From positions 1-16,974 of the forward strand of contig JASCIV010000552.1 of NCBI GenBank assembly GCA_030374735.1: 16,974 nucleotides of DNA, in the 5' to 3' direction. Under the pieces are notes generated by a model. That model ran no database searches, had not been told where the DNA came from, and saw only the letters and a program-made list of their open reading frames with translations. Numbering within the stretch: position 1 is the stretch's first letter; each line of letters opens with the position of its first letter. Shown one piece after another: positions 1 through 7,012 of the stretch. A program made the position numbers and the translations under genes. This stretch comes from Gracilaria caudata (taxonomy: Eukaryota; Rhodophyta; Florideophyceae; Gracilariales; Gracilariaceae).

Positions 1-196
1 AAGAACAAGATTAGGAGAAATATTAAGACCTTTAAATTCTGAATATGGAAAAGTCGCTCCAGGTTGGGGTACAACCCCAATTATGGGAATATTTATGCTC
101 TTATTTTTTTTATTTTTACTGATCATCTTACAAATATACAACTCATCTCTAATTTTAGAGAATGTAGATGTAGACTGGGCAGCACTGGGAAGCTAA
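1..196 (+). CDS. psbH: Photosystem II protein H, 3' part (start outside window)
   Basis: PsbH is a small single-span thylakoid phosphoprotein of the PSII core, needed for dimer stability and for QA-QB function. The reading frame begins at position 2 and gives 64 residues before a TAA at 194-196. Visible family signatures are RPLNSEYGKVAPGWGTTP just before the membrane span, a hydrophobic segment (IMGIFMLLFFLFLLIILQIY) and the tail NSSLILENVDVDW. The stromal N-terminus and the start codon lie upstream of the window, so the copy is partial only because of the window edge. It converges on psaE, with a hairpin between them at 220-245. Identification is firm because the GWGTTP and QIYNSS motifs are nearly invariant in this family. 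Confidence 0.95.
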   Translation, partial: RTRLGEILRPLNSEYGKVAPGWGTTPIMGIFMLLFFLFLLIILQIYNSSLILENVDVDWAALGS

Positions 197-219
197 ATAA
201 AAATCTCTAATAATTAACG

Positions 220-245
220 AAGATAAAAGTAATAACTTTTATCTT
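220..245. terminator. Hairpin between convergent psbH and psaE
   Basis: An inverted repeat with 11-bp arms (220-230 and 235-245) and a 4-base loop (AATA) lies between the stops of psbH and psaE. The arm on the + strand reads AAGATAAAAGT. Because it is symmetric and sits between two convergent genes, it probably acts as the 3'-end stabilising or terminating hairpin for both transcripts, as is usual in plastids. The role is inferred; the repeat itself is exact. Confidence 0.7.
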
Positions 246-274
246 TTACTCACACATACGTTATGTTACATCAA

Positions 275-463
275 TCAAGACTTAAGTAATAATAATTCAT
301 TTTCAGCAAAATTATTACTATTAACGCCACTATAAGTTTCTTTAATAAAACGCACAAGAACCGGATATTTAATATCTTGCTCCACTTTCACAACAGTACC
401 TTTATCTTGATACCAATAAGATTCTTTTCGCAGAACTTTTACTACTGACCCTTTTTTTATCAT
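275..463 (-). CDS. psaE: Photosystem I reaction centre subunit IV (PsaE)
   Basis: PsaE is the small SH3-like stromal subunit of photosystem I that helps dock ferredoxin and supports cyclic electron flow. The product is 62 residues, the usual size for the family, and begins MIKKGSVVKVLRKESYWY. The conserved patches SYWY, GTV, YPVLVRF and NNFAENEL are all present. The frame stays open for 47 more codons upstream to 604, but that stretch is hydrophobic and absent from PsaE, so the start at 461-463 is chosen. The stop is TGA. A TATAAT-like box lies on the minus strand at 506-501, a sensible distance upstream, but no good -35 is seen. It is divergent from ftsH. Confidence 0.95.
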   Translation of the reverse strand: MIKKGSVVKVLRKESYWYQDKGTVVKVEQDIKYPVLVRFIKETYSGVNSNNFAENELLLLKS

Positions 464-571
464 AAGCAATAATGTAAATAATCCAAAACATAATAATACT
501 ATTATAAAGCTAAAAGAAATCGAAAAAATTAACTTATATAAACAAGTAAAATATATTTTCATATAATATAG

Positions 572-600
572 TTGCCTAAAAAATATTAAAGATGTTAAAT
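572..600 (+). promoter_or_regulatory. Possible sigma70-type promoter for ftsH
   Basis: TTGCCT (572-577), a 17-base spacer and TTAAAT (595-600) each match four of six consensus positions. The predicted transcript would start near 607, about 30 bases before the preferred ftsH start at 637. In DNA this AT-rich, chance matches are common, so the call is weak. Confidence 0.25.
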
Positions 601-636
601 TCATTTAAATATAGTTAACATATGAGGCTAAAAATA

Positions 637-2517
637 ATGAAATTATCTTGGAAAACTTTCCTGCTGCTATCTTTACCTATAATTGTGACTGGATTCTTTT
701 TATGGCAAGGATTCCTAGCTCCCACAACTGGTGAATTAAATACAAATATAGCACGTTCTCGAATGACTTATGGTCGTTTTTTAGAATATTTAGATATGGG
801 TTGGATCAAAAAAGTTGATTTATACGATAATGGACACACTGCAATAGTAGAAGCAGTTGGTCCTGAATTGGGTAATAGAATTCAAAAAATCAGAGTTGAG
901 CTGCCAGCAACAATTCCAGAATTAATCGTAAAACTTAAAAAAGCCAACATAGATTTAGATGCACACCCAACAAAAAATAATGGTGCTATCTGGAATTTAA
1001 TAGGAAATTTATTATTTCCTATACTACTAATATTAGGCTTAGCATTTTTATTTCGCCGCTCTAATAACTCTTCTGGTGGACCAGGACAAGCAATGTCATT
1101 CAGTAAATCTAAGGCTTTATTTCAAATGGAAGCTAAAACAGGTGTAGTATTCAATGATGTCGCAGGAATTGATGAGGCCAAAGAAGAATTTGAAGAAGTG
1201 GTTACATTCTTAAAAAAACCCGAAAGATTCACTGCTGTAGGAGCAAAGATACCTAAAGGTGTTCTATTAATAGGTCCTCCTGGAACAGGAAAGACATTAT
1301 TAGCTAAGGCAATTGCAGGAGAAGCCAATGTACCTTTTTTTAGTATTTCGGGATCTGAATTTGTAGAAATGTTTGTGGGCGTAGGTGCTTCACGTGTCAG
1401 AGATCTGTTTAAAAAAGCAAAAGAAAATGCTCCATGTATCGTATTCATAGATGAAATAGATGCAGTTGGCAGACAAAGAGGAACAGGAATTGGTGGTGGT
1501 AATGACGAACGAGAACAAACACTAAATCAATTATTAACTGAAATGGATGGTTTTGAAGGAAACACAGGAGTTATAGTAATTGCAGCAACCAACCGAGCTG
1601 ATATACTCGATTCTGCTTTATTAAGACCTGGTCGTTTTGATCGTCAAGTATCTGTAGAAATACCAGATTTTAAAGGAAGACTGGAAATACTAAAAGTACA
1701 TGCTAAGAATAAAAAAATGGAACCCAGTATATCTTTATCAATGATAGCTAGAAGAACTCCAGGCTTTTCGGGAGCAGATTTAGCAAATTTATTAAATGAA
1801 GCAGCTATACTCACAGCTAGACGGAGAAAAAAATATATTACATTAAACGAAATAGATGCTTCTATTGATCGCATAGTAGCAGGTATGGAAGGAACAGCAC
1901 TAATTGATAGCAAAAGCAAACGTTTAATTGCATACCACGAGATTGGACATGCAATAGTTGGAACACTTCTTAAAGATCATGATCCAGTACAAAAAGTAAC
2001 CTTGATACCTCGTGGTCAAGCTAAAGGATTAACTTGGTTTACACCAGGAGAAGACCAAAATTTAATATCCAGATCTCAAATTTTATCACGTATAATGGGA
2101 GCATTAGGTGGTAGAGCTGCAGAAGATGTTGTATTTGGAGATACAGAGGTTACTACTGGAGCTAGTAATGATTTACAACAAGTAACATCTATGGCTCGTC
2201 AAATGGTCACACGATTTGGCATGTCAAATATAGGTCCATTATGCTTAGAAAGTGAAGAAGCAAACCCATTCCTAGGAAGAAGTATGGGTAGTGGGTCAGA
2301 ATATTCTGATGAAATTGCAATCAAAATTGATAAACAAATACATGATATAGTAGAAAAATGCTATCAAGAAACAGTACAAATTATTCAAGATAATAGAATA
2401 GTCATTGATAGATTAGTAGATTTACTGATTGAAAAAGAAACTATTCAAGGAGAAGAGTTTAGAGAAATTATTAATGAATATACACCTGTTCCACAAAAAG
2501 AATTATATGTAACATAA
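637..2517 (+). CDS. ftsH: FtsH (Ycf25) ATP-dependent thylakoid zinc metalloprotease
   Basis: FtsH is a membrane-anchored hexameric AAA+ protease that degrades damaged membrane proteins such as photodamaged D1 of PSII. The start at 637 gives 626 residues beginning MKLSWKTFLL, as in cyanobacterial FtsH, and has a Shine-Dalgarno GAGG at 624-627. An in-frame ATG at 622 would add only five residues and overlaps that site. In order: an N-terminal membrane span (about residues 8-24), a lumenal domain, a second span (about 121-140), Walker A GPPGTGKT (213-220), Walker B IVFIDEID, the second region of homology (AATNR and RPGRFDR), and the zinc-protease motif HEIGH (434-438). The glutamate expected as third zinc ligand fits the downstream helix region. 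Nothing is missing. The C-terminus is typical in length. Confidence 0.97.
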   Translation: MKLSWKTFLLLSLPIIVTGFFLWQGFLAPTTGELNTNIARSRMTYGRFLEYLDMGWIKKVDLYDNGHTAIVEAVGPELGNRIQKIRVELPATIPELIVKLKKANIDLDAHPTKNNGAIWNLIGNLLFPILLILGLAFLFRRSNNSSGGPGQAMSFSKSKALFQMEAKTGVVFNDVAGIDEAKEEFEEVVTFLKKPERFTAVGAKIPKGVLLIGPPGTGKTLLAKAIAGEANVPFFSISGSEFVEMFVGVGASRVRDLFKKAKENAPCIVFIDEIDAVGRQRGTGIGGGNDEREQTLNQLLTEMDGFEGNTGVIVIAATNRADILDSALLRPGRFDRQVSVEIPDFKGRLEILKVHAKNKKMEPSISLSMIARRTPGFSGADLANLLNEAAILTARRRKKYITLNEIDASIDRIVAGMEGTALIDSKSKRLIAYHEIGHAIVGTLLKDHDPVQKVTLIPRGQAKGLTWFTPGEDQNLISRSQILSRIMGALGGRAAEDVVFGDTEVTTGASNDLQQVTSMARQMVTRFGMSNIGPLCLESEEANPFLGRSMGSGSEYSDEIAIKIDKQIHDIVEKCYQETVQIIQDNRIVIDRLVDLLIEKETIQGEEFREIINEYTPVPQKELYVT

Positions 2518-2535
2518 AATATTGAGTAAATAACA

Positions 2536-2609
2536 CGAGATTGACGGGACTCGAACCCGCAACTTCCGCCGTGACAGGGCGGTGCTCTAACCAATTGAAC
2601 TACAATCTC
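2536..2609 (-). tRNA. trnD-GUC: tRNA-Asp(GUC)
   Basis: A 74-nt cloverleaf reads on the minus strand from 2609. The acceptor GAGATTG pairs perfectly with CAATCTC, with discriminator G, as expected for Asp. The D-arm is AGTTCAATTGGTTAGAGC, the anticodon loop is CTGTCAC with GTC, and the T-arm is GCGGGTTCGAGTCCCGT. It is first of a cluster of three same-strand tRNAs. Confidence 0.96.
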
Positions 2610-2682
2610 ACTTCATTATTCTCTCATAATAACGAAATAATTGTCAAACACAAAAATTATACTAACAAATTACAACAAAGCA

Positions 2683-2771
2683 AGGAGAGGAAGGGATTCG
2701 AACCCTCGGTATGATTCATCACATACAACAGATTAGCAATCTGGCGCTTTCAACCACTCAGCCACCTCTCC
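2683..2771 (-). tRNA. trnS-GCU: tRNA-Ser(GCU)
   Basis: An 89-nt class II tRNA reads on the minus strand. The acceptor GGAGAGG pairs with CCTCTCC. The anticodon loop contains ATTGCTAAT with GCT, and a long variable arm (TGTATGTGATGAATCATAC) follows, which is diagnostic of tRNA-Ser. The T-loop is GGTTCGAATCC. The base after the acceptor stem would be U rather than the more common G discriminator. Confidence 0.95.
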
Positions 2772-2809
2772 ATTTATATACGTAATTAAAATATAAAAGC
2801 CAATTTTAA

Positions 2810-2883
2810 TGGCTCAGGCGGGACTTGAACCTGCGACCTTGGGCTTATGAGTCCCCTGCTCTAACCGACTGAGCTACTGAGCC
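2810..2883 (-). tRNA. trnM-CAU: tRNA-Met(CAU), elongator type
   Basis: A 74-nt cloverleaf reads on the minus strand. The acceptor GGCTCAG pairs with CTGAGCC and the discriminator is A. The anticodon loop CTCATAA carries CAT. It has a paired first acceptor base pair and a body close to bacterial elongator tRNA-Met, so it is preferred over initiator fMet (unpaired position 1) and over tRNA-Ile(CAU). CAU identity by sequence alone carries some risk of confusion with the lysidine-modified Ile tRNA. Confidence 0.88.
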
Positions 2884-2962
2884 TATAGAACTTCCACAAA
2901 TGATTGTAACACAAAAATAAAAACAAATAAATAAATTATCAAGATATATTTAATTAGATAAC

Positions 2963-3820
2963 TTACGCTACTAACTTAGAGCCTATACCATCTGATGTTA
3001 AAATTTCTAATAACAAAGCATGCTTTATACTACCATTAATAATATGAGCTGCACCTACATTTTTTTTCAAAGCCTTAACACAACAATCAACCTTAGGTAT
3101 CATACCACCTAAAATTATATTTTGATTTTTTAAATCTTCCAACTGTTTTATATTTAGATTCTTAATTAAAGTTGATGAATCATTGATATTTAACATAATA
3201 CCGGGTGTATCCGTTAATAAAATAAGTTTCTCAGCATTAAGTGACTCCGCAATCGCACCAGCTACAGAATCTGCATTAATATTATAAGTCTGTCCGTTCA
3301 AACCTGAAGCAACACTAGCAATAACAGGAATATACCCACTAGAAAGTAAAAGATCAATAATCTCAAGATTAATTGCTTGCACTTTACCAGTATAATTATC
3401 GGGTTGATCGGAAAAAAAACTAGATGCAGTAACTAAATTGGCATCCTTACCTGATAAACCAACAGCTATATTAGATGAACAATTTAGTAAAGAGACTAAA
3501 TCCTTATTAACTTTACCCACTAAAACCATTTCTACTAACTCCATAGTATCTTTATCAGTCACACGAATACCATTAAAGAATTTAGGCTCTATGTTCATTT
3601 GTTTTAACCAATAATTAATCATTGGCCCACCACCATGTACTATAACAACTTTAATACCTATATAATATAAAAATAAAATATCTTCTATAATCTTAGATTT
3701 TAAATTAATATTTTTTATAGCAGAACCACCATATTTAATAACCATAGTGGATCCGTGAAAACATTGCATGGAAGGCAAAAGATCACTTAACATTTGTACA
3801 CGCTCAAGATTATTTAACAT
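2963..3820 (-). CDS. argB: Acetylglutamate kinase (ArgB)
   Basis: ArgB phosphorylates N-acetyl-L-glutamate with ATP, the second and usually controlled step of arginine synthesis, in the plastid stroma. The 285-residue product carries the amino-acid kinase fold: KYGGSA (Lys at 29), VIVHGGGP, the substrate-binding segment around GIRVTDKDTME, NINADSVAGAIAESL, LLTDTPGI and GGMIPKV. Length is normal. The N-terminal helix and the C-terminal region with TSDGIG resemble the arginine-sensitive, PII-regulated enzymes of cyanobacteria and plastids, so PII control is plausible but inferred. The start is well supported: GAGG at 3827-3830 (read on the minus strand) sits six bases before the ATG. It is divergent from ycf33 across 115 bp. 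Confidence 0.96.
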   Translation of the reverse strand: MLNNLERVQMLSDLLPSMQCFHGSTMVIKYGGSAIKNINLKSKIIEDILFLYYIGIKVVIVHGGGPMINYWLKQMNIEPKFFNGIRVTDKDTMELVEMVLVGKVNKDLVSLLNCSSNIAVGLSGKDANLVTASSFFSDQPDNYTGKVQAINLEIIDLLLSSGYIPVIASVASGLNGQTYNINADSVAGAIAESLNAEKLILLTDTPGIMLNINDSSTLIKNLNIKQLEDLKNQNIILGGMIPKVDCCVKALKKNVGAAHIINGSIKHALLLEILTSDGIGSKLVA

Positions 3821-3887
3821 TTTTTTCCTCTATTTAATTAAATTAAAAAACTAAAATTATCACAATAAGTTTACAAAAACAACGTTC

Positions 3888-3916
3888 TTGAATTATTTTA
3901 GTTAAAACAATAAATA
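3888..3916 (+). promoter_or_regulatory. Possible promoter for ycf33
   Basis: TTGAAT (3888-3893), a 17-base spacer and TAAATA (3911-3916) lie upstream of ycf33 in the 115-bp argB-ycf33 divergent spacer. The -10 match is poor (three of six), so this is only a candidate. Confidence 0.2.
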
Positions 3917-3935
3917 GGCACAAAAAGAATAACAT

Positions 3936-4133
3936 ATGACCAAATTTTGGGACAACATAAAAAAATTTCCGAGATTTCTATTATCAGTAATTGCAGGATT
4001 TTTCTTGACAACTTTTCAGACAATTTTTGAGTTATTAAAAGAGAAAAATAAAAGACTCACCACAAGTATTATCATGATAACATTAATAGGATTTATAACA
4101 ATCGTTTTAAGGCATATGTTAGGTATAAAATAA
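3936..4133 (+). CDS. ycf33: Conserved plastid membrane protein Ycf33
   Basis: The 65-residue product begins MTKFWDNIKKFPRFLLS and has two hydrophobic spans, about residues 14-30 and 44-60, separated by a short charged stretch rich in Lys and Arg. The FWxNIxKFPRF opening and the size match Ycf33, a protein conserved in cyanobacteria and red-lineage plastids. It is usually considered thylakoid-associated, and its exact function is unsettled. The start is the only sensible ATG and is preceded by an A-rich leader. It lies divergent from argB and upstream of the long AT-rich spacer before ilvB. Confidence 0.87.
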   Translation: MTKFWDNIKKFPRFLLSVIAGFFLTTFQTIFELLKEKNKRLTTSIIMITLIGFITIVLRHMLGIK

Positions 4134-4384
4134 AAAAATATGAAGGAAATTTTTCAAGATTTATATTAAAAAATTCGACATATATAATATTATATATACA
4201 ATTAAGAAAAAATAAACACAAATTAACAGAAATGTTAGAGTTTAAAATTAAAGTATAACTGTAATAAAACAAAATAAATTGATAAAATACTATATTAGTA
4301 AATAGGGGCTACGATTTTCGTTTATACTCTAGTAAAATAAATTTTTTCACAATTTTACAATTCATCAAATATTTTAAAAGATAC
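4134..4384. other. AT-rich spacer at a strand-composition switch; candidate replication origin
   Basis: This 251-bp non-coding spacer holds no gene, tRNA or structured RNA that I can recognise. It contains a perfect 18-bp AT-only palindrome (4180-4197). To its left the + strand is A/C-rich and to its right T/G-rich, whichever strand the genes are on. Such a switch is typical of a bidirectional replication origin with G/T-rich leading strands moving outward. A TATACT box at 4323-4328 could serve ilvB, but no -35 is seen at proper spacing. The origin role is inference. Confidence 0.4.
4180..4197. repeat. 18-bp AT-only perfect palindrome
   Basis: The sequence ATATATAATATTATATAT is a perfect inverted repeat, about 46 bp downstream of ycf33. 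It could be a ycf33 3' structure or an easily melted element. Pure AT palindromes also arise by chance in DNA like this. Confidence 0.5.
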
Positions 4385-6181
4385 ATGAATATAGATTATG
4401 ATTCTGATTTAAAACTAAAAGAAGTTACAGGTGCATTTGCTCTTATGGATAGTTTAGTTAATAACAATGTAAAATATGTTTTTGGCTATCCTGGTGGTGC
4501 TATTTTACCTATTTATGATGAATTATATAAATGGGAAAATCAAGGTTTAATTAAACATATTTTATGCCGTCATGAGCAAGGTGCATCTCATGCTGCTGAT
4601 GGTTATGCTAGATCCACGGGACAAGTTGGTGTTTGCTTTGCAACGTCTGGTCCAGGAGCTACTAATCTTGTTTCTGGTATTGCCACAGCACAATTAGATT
4701 CTATACCTTTAGTTCTTATAACCGGCCAAGTAGCACGGCCTTTTATAGGTACAGATGCTTTTCAGGAAGTTGATATCTTTGGTATTACTTTGCCTATAGT
4801 TAAGCATTCTTATGTTGTTAGAGATCCTAGAGATATGTCTCGAATAGTTTCTGAAGCTTTTTATATTGCTCAACATGGAAGACCGGGACCTGTCTTAATT
4901 GATGTACCTAAAGATGTTGGTTTAGAGAAATTTTCTTATGAACCTCTTAATCCTAGTGATGTTAAGTTATTAGGTTGTCGTCCAATCATGAAAGCTAAGG
5001 ATAGTCAAATTGCTAAAATTTTAAATCTTTTATATGAGTCCAGTCAGCCTTTACTTTATGTTGGAGGTGGTTCTATTATTTCTGGTGCACATCAAGTAAT
5101 TAAGGAATTTTCCTATCGTTTTCAAATACCAATATGTACTACATTAATGGGGAAAGGAATTATTGACGAAAATGATAGTTTATGTTTGGGTATGCTAGGT
5201 ATGCATGGTACTGCTTATGCTAATTTTGCTGTCAGTGAATGTGATTTATTGATTGCTCTTGGCGCACGATTTGATGATAGGGTTACAGGTAAATTAGATG
5301 AATTTGCATGTAATGCTAAAGTTATACATGTTGATATTGATCCTGCTGAAATAGGTAAGAATCGTGTTCCTCAAGTCGCTGTTTTAGGTGATGTTAAAGA
5401 GGTTATAAGTCGTATTTTGGATTATTTGGATAGTAATTCAAATTTAGTATTTAATTCTGAACAAACTTGTTCTTGGAAAAATAGAATATCTATGTGGAAA
5501 AATCAGTATCCTTTATTAATTCCAAAGCACGTTAGTAATTTATCTCCTCAAGAAGTTATTTTTTCTTTGTCTCGTATTCAACCAAATGCTTATTTTACCA
5601 CTGATGTTGGTCAACATCAAATGTGGGCGGCTCAATTTGTAAATGTATTGCCACGACATTGGATGTCTAGTTCTGGTTTAGGTACTATGGGTTATGGACT
5701 TCCTGCTGCTATAGGTGTTCAAGTAGCTTATCCTTCTGAAAGTGTTATATGTATCACTGGAGATGCTAGTTTTCAAATGAATTTTCAAGAGCTTGCTACA
5801 ATTGTTCAATACAATTTGCCTATAAAAATTATTATTATAAATAATAAATGGCAGGGTATGGTTAGACAGTGGCAGCAGGCTTTTTATGGGGAGAGATATT
5901 CTCATTCCAATATGGAAAAAGGCGCTCCTGATTTTGTTTTATTAGCTCAGTCTTTTGGTATTTTGGGTTTATGTTTAGAATATAGACATGATATGAATAA
6001 AATTTTAGATCGTTTCATTAGTCATAATGGGCCATGTTTATTAAATTGTAAAGTTAAAGAAGAAGAGAATTGTTATCCTATGGTAGCGCCTGGTAAAAGT
6101 AATTCACAAATGATAGGTATATCTAAATTAGTAAAAAATAAAGGTACATCGTTAACCAAGTTAAGAGTTGATAGCCTTTAA
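4385..6181 (+). CDS. ilvB: Acetolactate synthase (acetohydroxyacid synthase) large subunit
   Basis: IlvB is the ThDP- and FAD-dependent catalytic subunit that joins two pyruvates to acetolactate, or pyruvate and 2-oxobutyrate to acetohydroxybutyrate, opening valine, leucine and isoleucine synthesis. The 598-residue product has the full three-domain layout. The N-terminal pyrimidine-binding domain has FGYPGGAILP, catalytic Glu64 in CRHEQGA, and ATSGPGATN. The central FAD domain follows. The C-terminal domain has the ThDP/Mg motif GDA at 459-461 ending in NN at 486-487, followed by WQGMVRQWQ. No small subunit is in this window. The final nine bases, including TAA, overlap the 3' end of trnT on the other strand. 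Coding-strand composition is clearly more T-rich than ftsH, in line with the skew switch just upstream. Confidence 0.97.
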   Translation: MNIDYDSDLKLKEVTGAFALMDSLVNNNVKYVFGYPGGAILPIYDELYKWENQGLIKHILCRHEQGASHAADGYARSTGQVGVCFATSGPGATNLVSGIATAQLDSIPLVLITGQVARPFIGTDAFQEVDIFGITLPIVKHSYVVRDPRDMSRIVSEAFYIAQHGRPGPVLIDVPKDVGLEKFSYEPLNPSDVKLLGCRPIMKAKDSQIAKILNLLYESSQPLLYVGGGSIISGAHQVIKEFSYRFQIPICTTLMGKGIIDENDSLCLGMLGMHGTAYANFAVSECDLLIALGARFDDRVTGKLDEFACNAKVIHVDIDPAEIGKNRVPQVAVLGDVKEVISRILDYLDSNSNLVFNSEQTCSWKNRISMWKNQYPLLIPKHVSNLSPQEVIFSLSRIQPNAYFTTDVGQHQMWAAQFVNVLPRHWMSSSGLGTMGYGLPAAIGVQVAYPSESVICITGDASFQMNFQELATIVQYNLPIKIIIINNKWQGMVRQWQQAFYGERYSHSNMEKGAPDFVLLAQSFGILGLCLEYRHDMNKILDRFISHNGPCLLNCKVKEEENCYPMVAPGKSNSQMIGISKLVKNKGTSLTKLRVDSL

Positions 6182-6244
6182 CGGGAGTTGAACCCATAAC
6201 TTTTTCCTTACCAAGGAAATACTCTACCATTGAGTTATAAAGGC
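6173..6244 (-). tRNA. trnT-GGU: tRNA-Thr(GGU)
   Basis: A 72-nt cloverleaf reads on the minus strand. The acceptor GCCTTTA pairs perfectly with TAAAGGC, with discriminator U as in other plastid trnT-GGU. The anticodon stem-loop is TTTCC-TTGGTAA-GGAAA (anticodon GGT) and the T-arm is ATGGGTTCAACTCCCGT. Its last nine bases overlap the ilvB stop region. Confidence 0.95.
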
Positions 6245-6286
6245 TTTATTTACGTTATTTATTTTTAGATTTCATATATAATTTAT

Positions 6287-6368
6287 TGGGCCGGGTTGGA
6301 TTTGAACCAACGTAGGTAAAACCAGCGGATTTACAGTCCGCCCCCATTAACCACTCGGGCACCGACCC
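6287..6368 (-). tRNA. trnY-GUA: tRNA-Tyr(GUA)
   Basis: An 82-nt class II tRNA reads on the minus strand. The acceptor GGGTCGG pairs with CCGGCCC (one G-U) and the discriminator is A. The anticodon loop is CTGTAAA with GTA, followed by a long variable arm and the T-arm TTGGTTCAAATCCAA. Confidence 0.95.
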
Positions 6369-6420
6369 ATATTTATAAACTATTGTTATTTTTTTTGGAT
6401 TAGAGAGTTAAATATTTTCT

Positions 6421-6494
6421 TGGATACAACTGGATTCGAACCAGTGACTTTCACGATGTCAACGTGATACTCTAACCAACTGAGCTATGCATCC
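6421..6494 (-). tRNA. trnV-GAC: tRNA-Val(GAC)
   Basis: A 74-nt cloverleaf reads on the minus strand. The acceptor GGATGCA pairs with TGTATCC (one G-U) and the discriminator is A. The anticodon stem-loop TCACG-TTGACAT-CGTGA gives anticodon GAC. A GAC valine tRNA is found in red algal plastids but is replaced by UAC alone in many other plastids. Confidence 0.94.
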
Positions 6495-6548
6495 TTGCAT
6501 TACAATCATATATTATCATATTTTTAATTAATGTTAAGATGAAACATT

Positions 6549-6917
6549 TTAATTAAATTTTGTTTTTAATCTTGTTGCTTTTCCTGATCTTGATCTTAAG
6601 TAATACAATTTAGCGCGTCTTACTTTTGCTTTCCTAACTATTTTAATATTTTGTATTAAAGGCGAATGTATAAGATAAACTCTTTCAACACCTATGTTTT
6701 GTAATGTTTTTCTTATAGTAATGGTTGTACTTAATTGTGATTTGTTCTTTGATATTATCACTCCTTCTACATTTTGAACTCTCTGTTTATTGCCTTCTTG
6801 GACTAAAATAGACATTTTTATACTATCACCTATATTAATCATAGGTATATCATTTTTTTTAAAGTCTTTTTCTATTGTATTAATAATAAAATTTTTTTTA
6901 TAAGGTTTTAGATGCAT
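6549..6917 (-). CDS. rpl19: 50S ribosomal protein L19
   Basis: L19 is a large-subunit ribosomal protein at the subunit interface. The product has 122 residues, close to the bacterial length of about 115-120. Characteristic patches are IGDSIKMSILVQEGNKQRVQ, VEGVIISK, the GVERVYLIHSP segment, and KVRRAKLYYLRSRSGKATRL at the C-terminus. The start at 6915-6917 lies about 25 residues before the conserved GDS region, as expected. No clear Shine-Dalgarno is seen. It is on the same strand as, and just upstream of, trnV, trnY and trnT, so a common transcript is possible. Confidence 0.96.
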   Translation of the reverse strand: MHLKPYKKNFIINTIEKDFKKNDIPMINIGDSIKMSILVQEGNKQRVQNVEGVIISKNKSQLSTTITIRKTLQNIGVERVYLIHSPLIQNIKIVRKAKVRRAKLYYLRSRSGKATRLKTKFN

Positions 6918-7012
6918 TCTTATTAATTTTTTCTTGTTTATAGTTATAAAATTAGTACCATTTATAACTAATATAGTATCATAATATTATAATATTGTGA
7001 TTTTTTATTTGT

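Noticed and set aside
464..604. 47-codon upstream extension of psaE with a membrane-like segment
   Set aside because: PsaE is a soluble 60-70 residue subunit; the start at 463 gives exactly the family opening, and the extension is AT-rich low-complexity translation of the psaE-ftsH spacer.
622..636. Earlier in-frame ATG for ftsH
   Set aside because: It overlaps the GAGG ribosome binding site that is well placed for the ATG at 637, and MKLSW at 637 matches the family N-terminus.
4304..4340. GGGGCTAC motif resembling the 5' end of a tmRNA
   Set aside because: Only about 80 bases remain before ilvB, there is no tRNA-like 3' part or tag frame, and the opposite strand shows none either.
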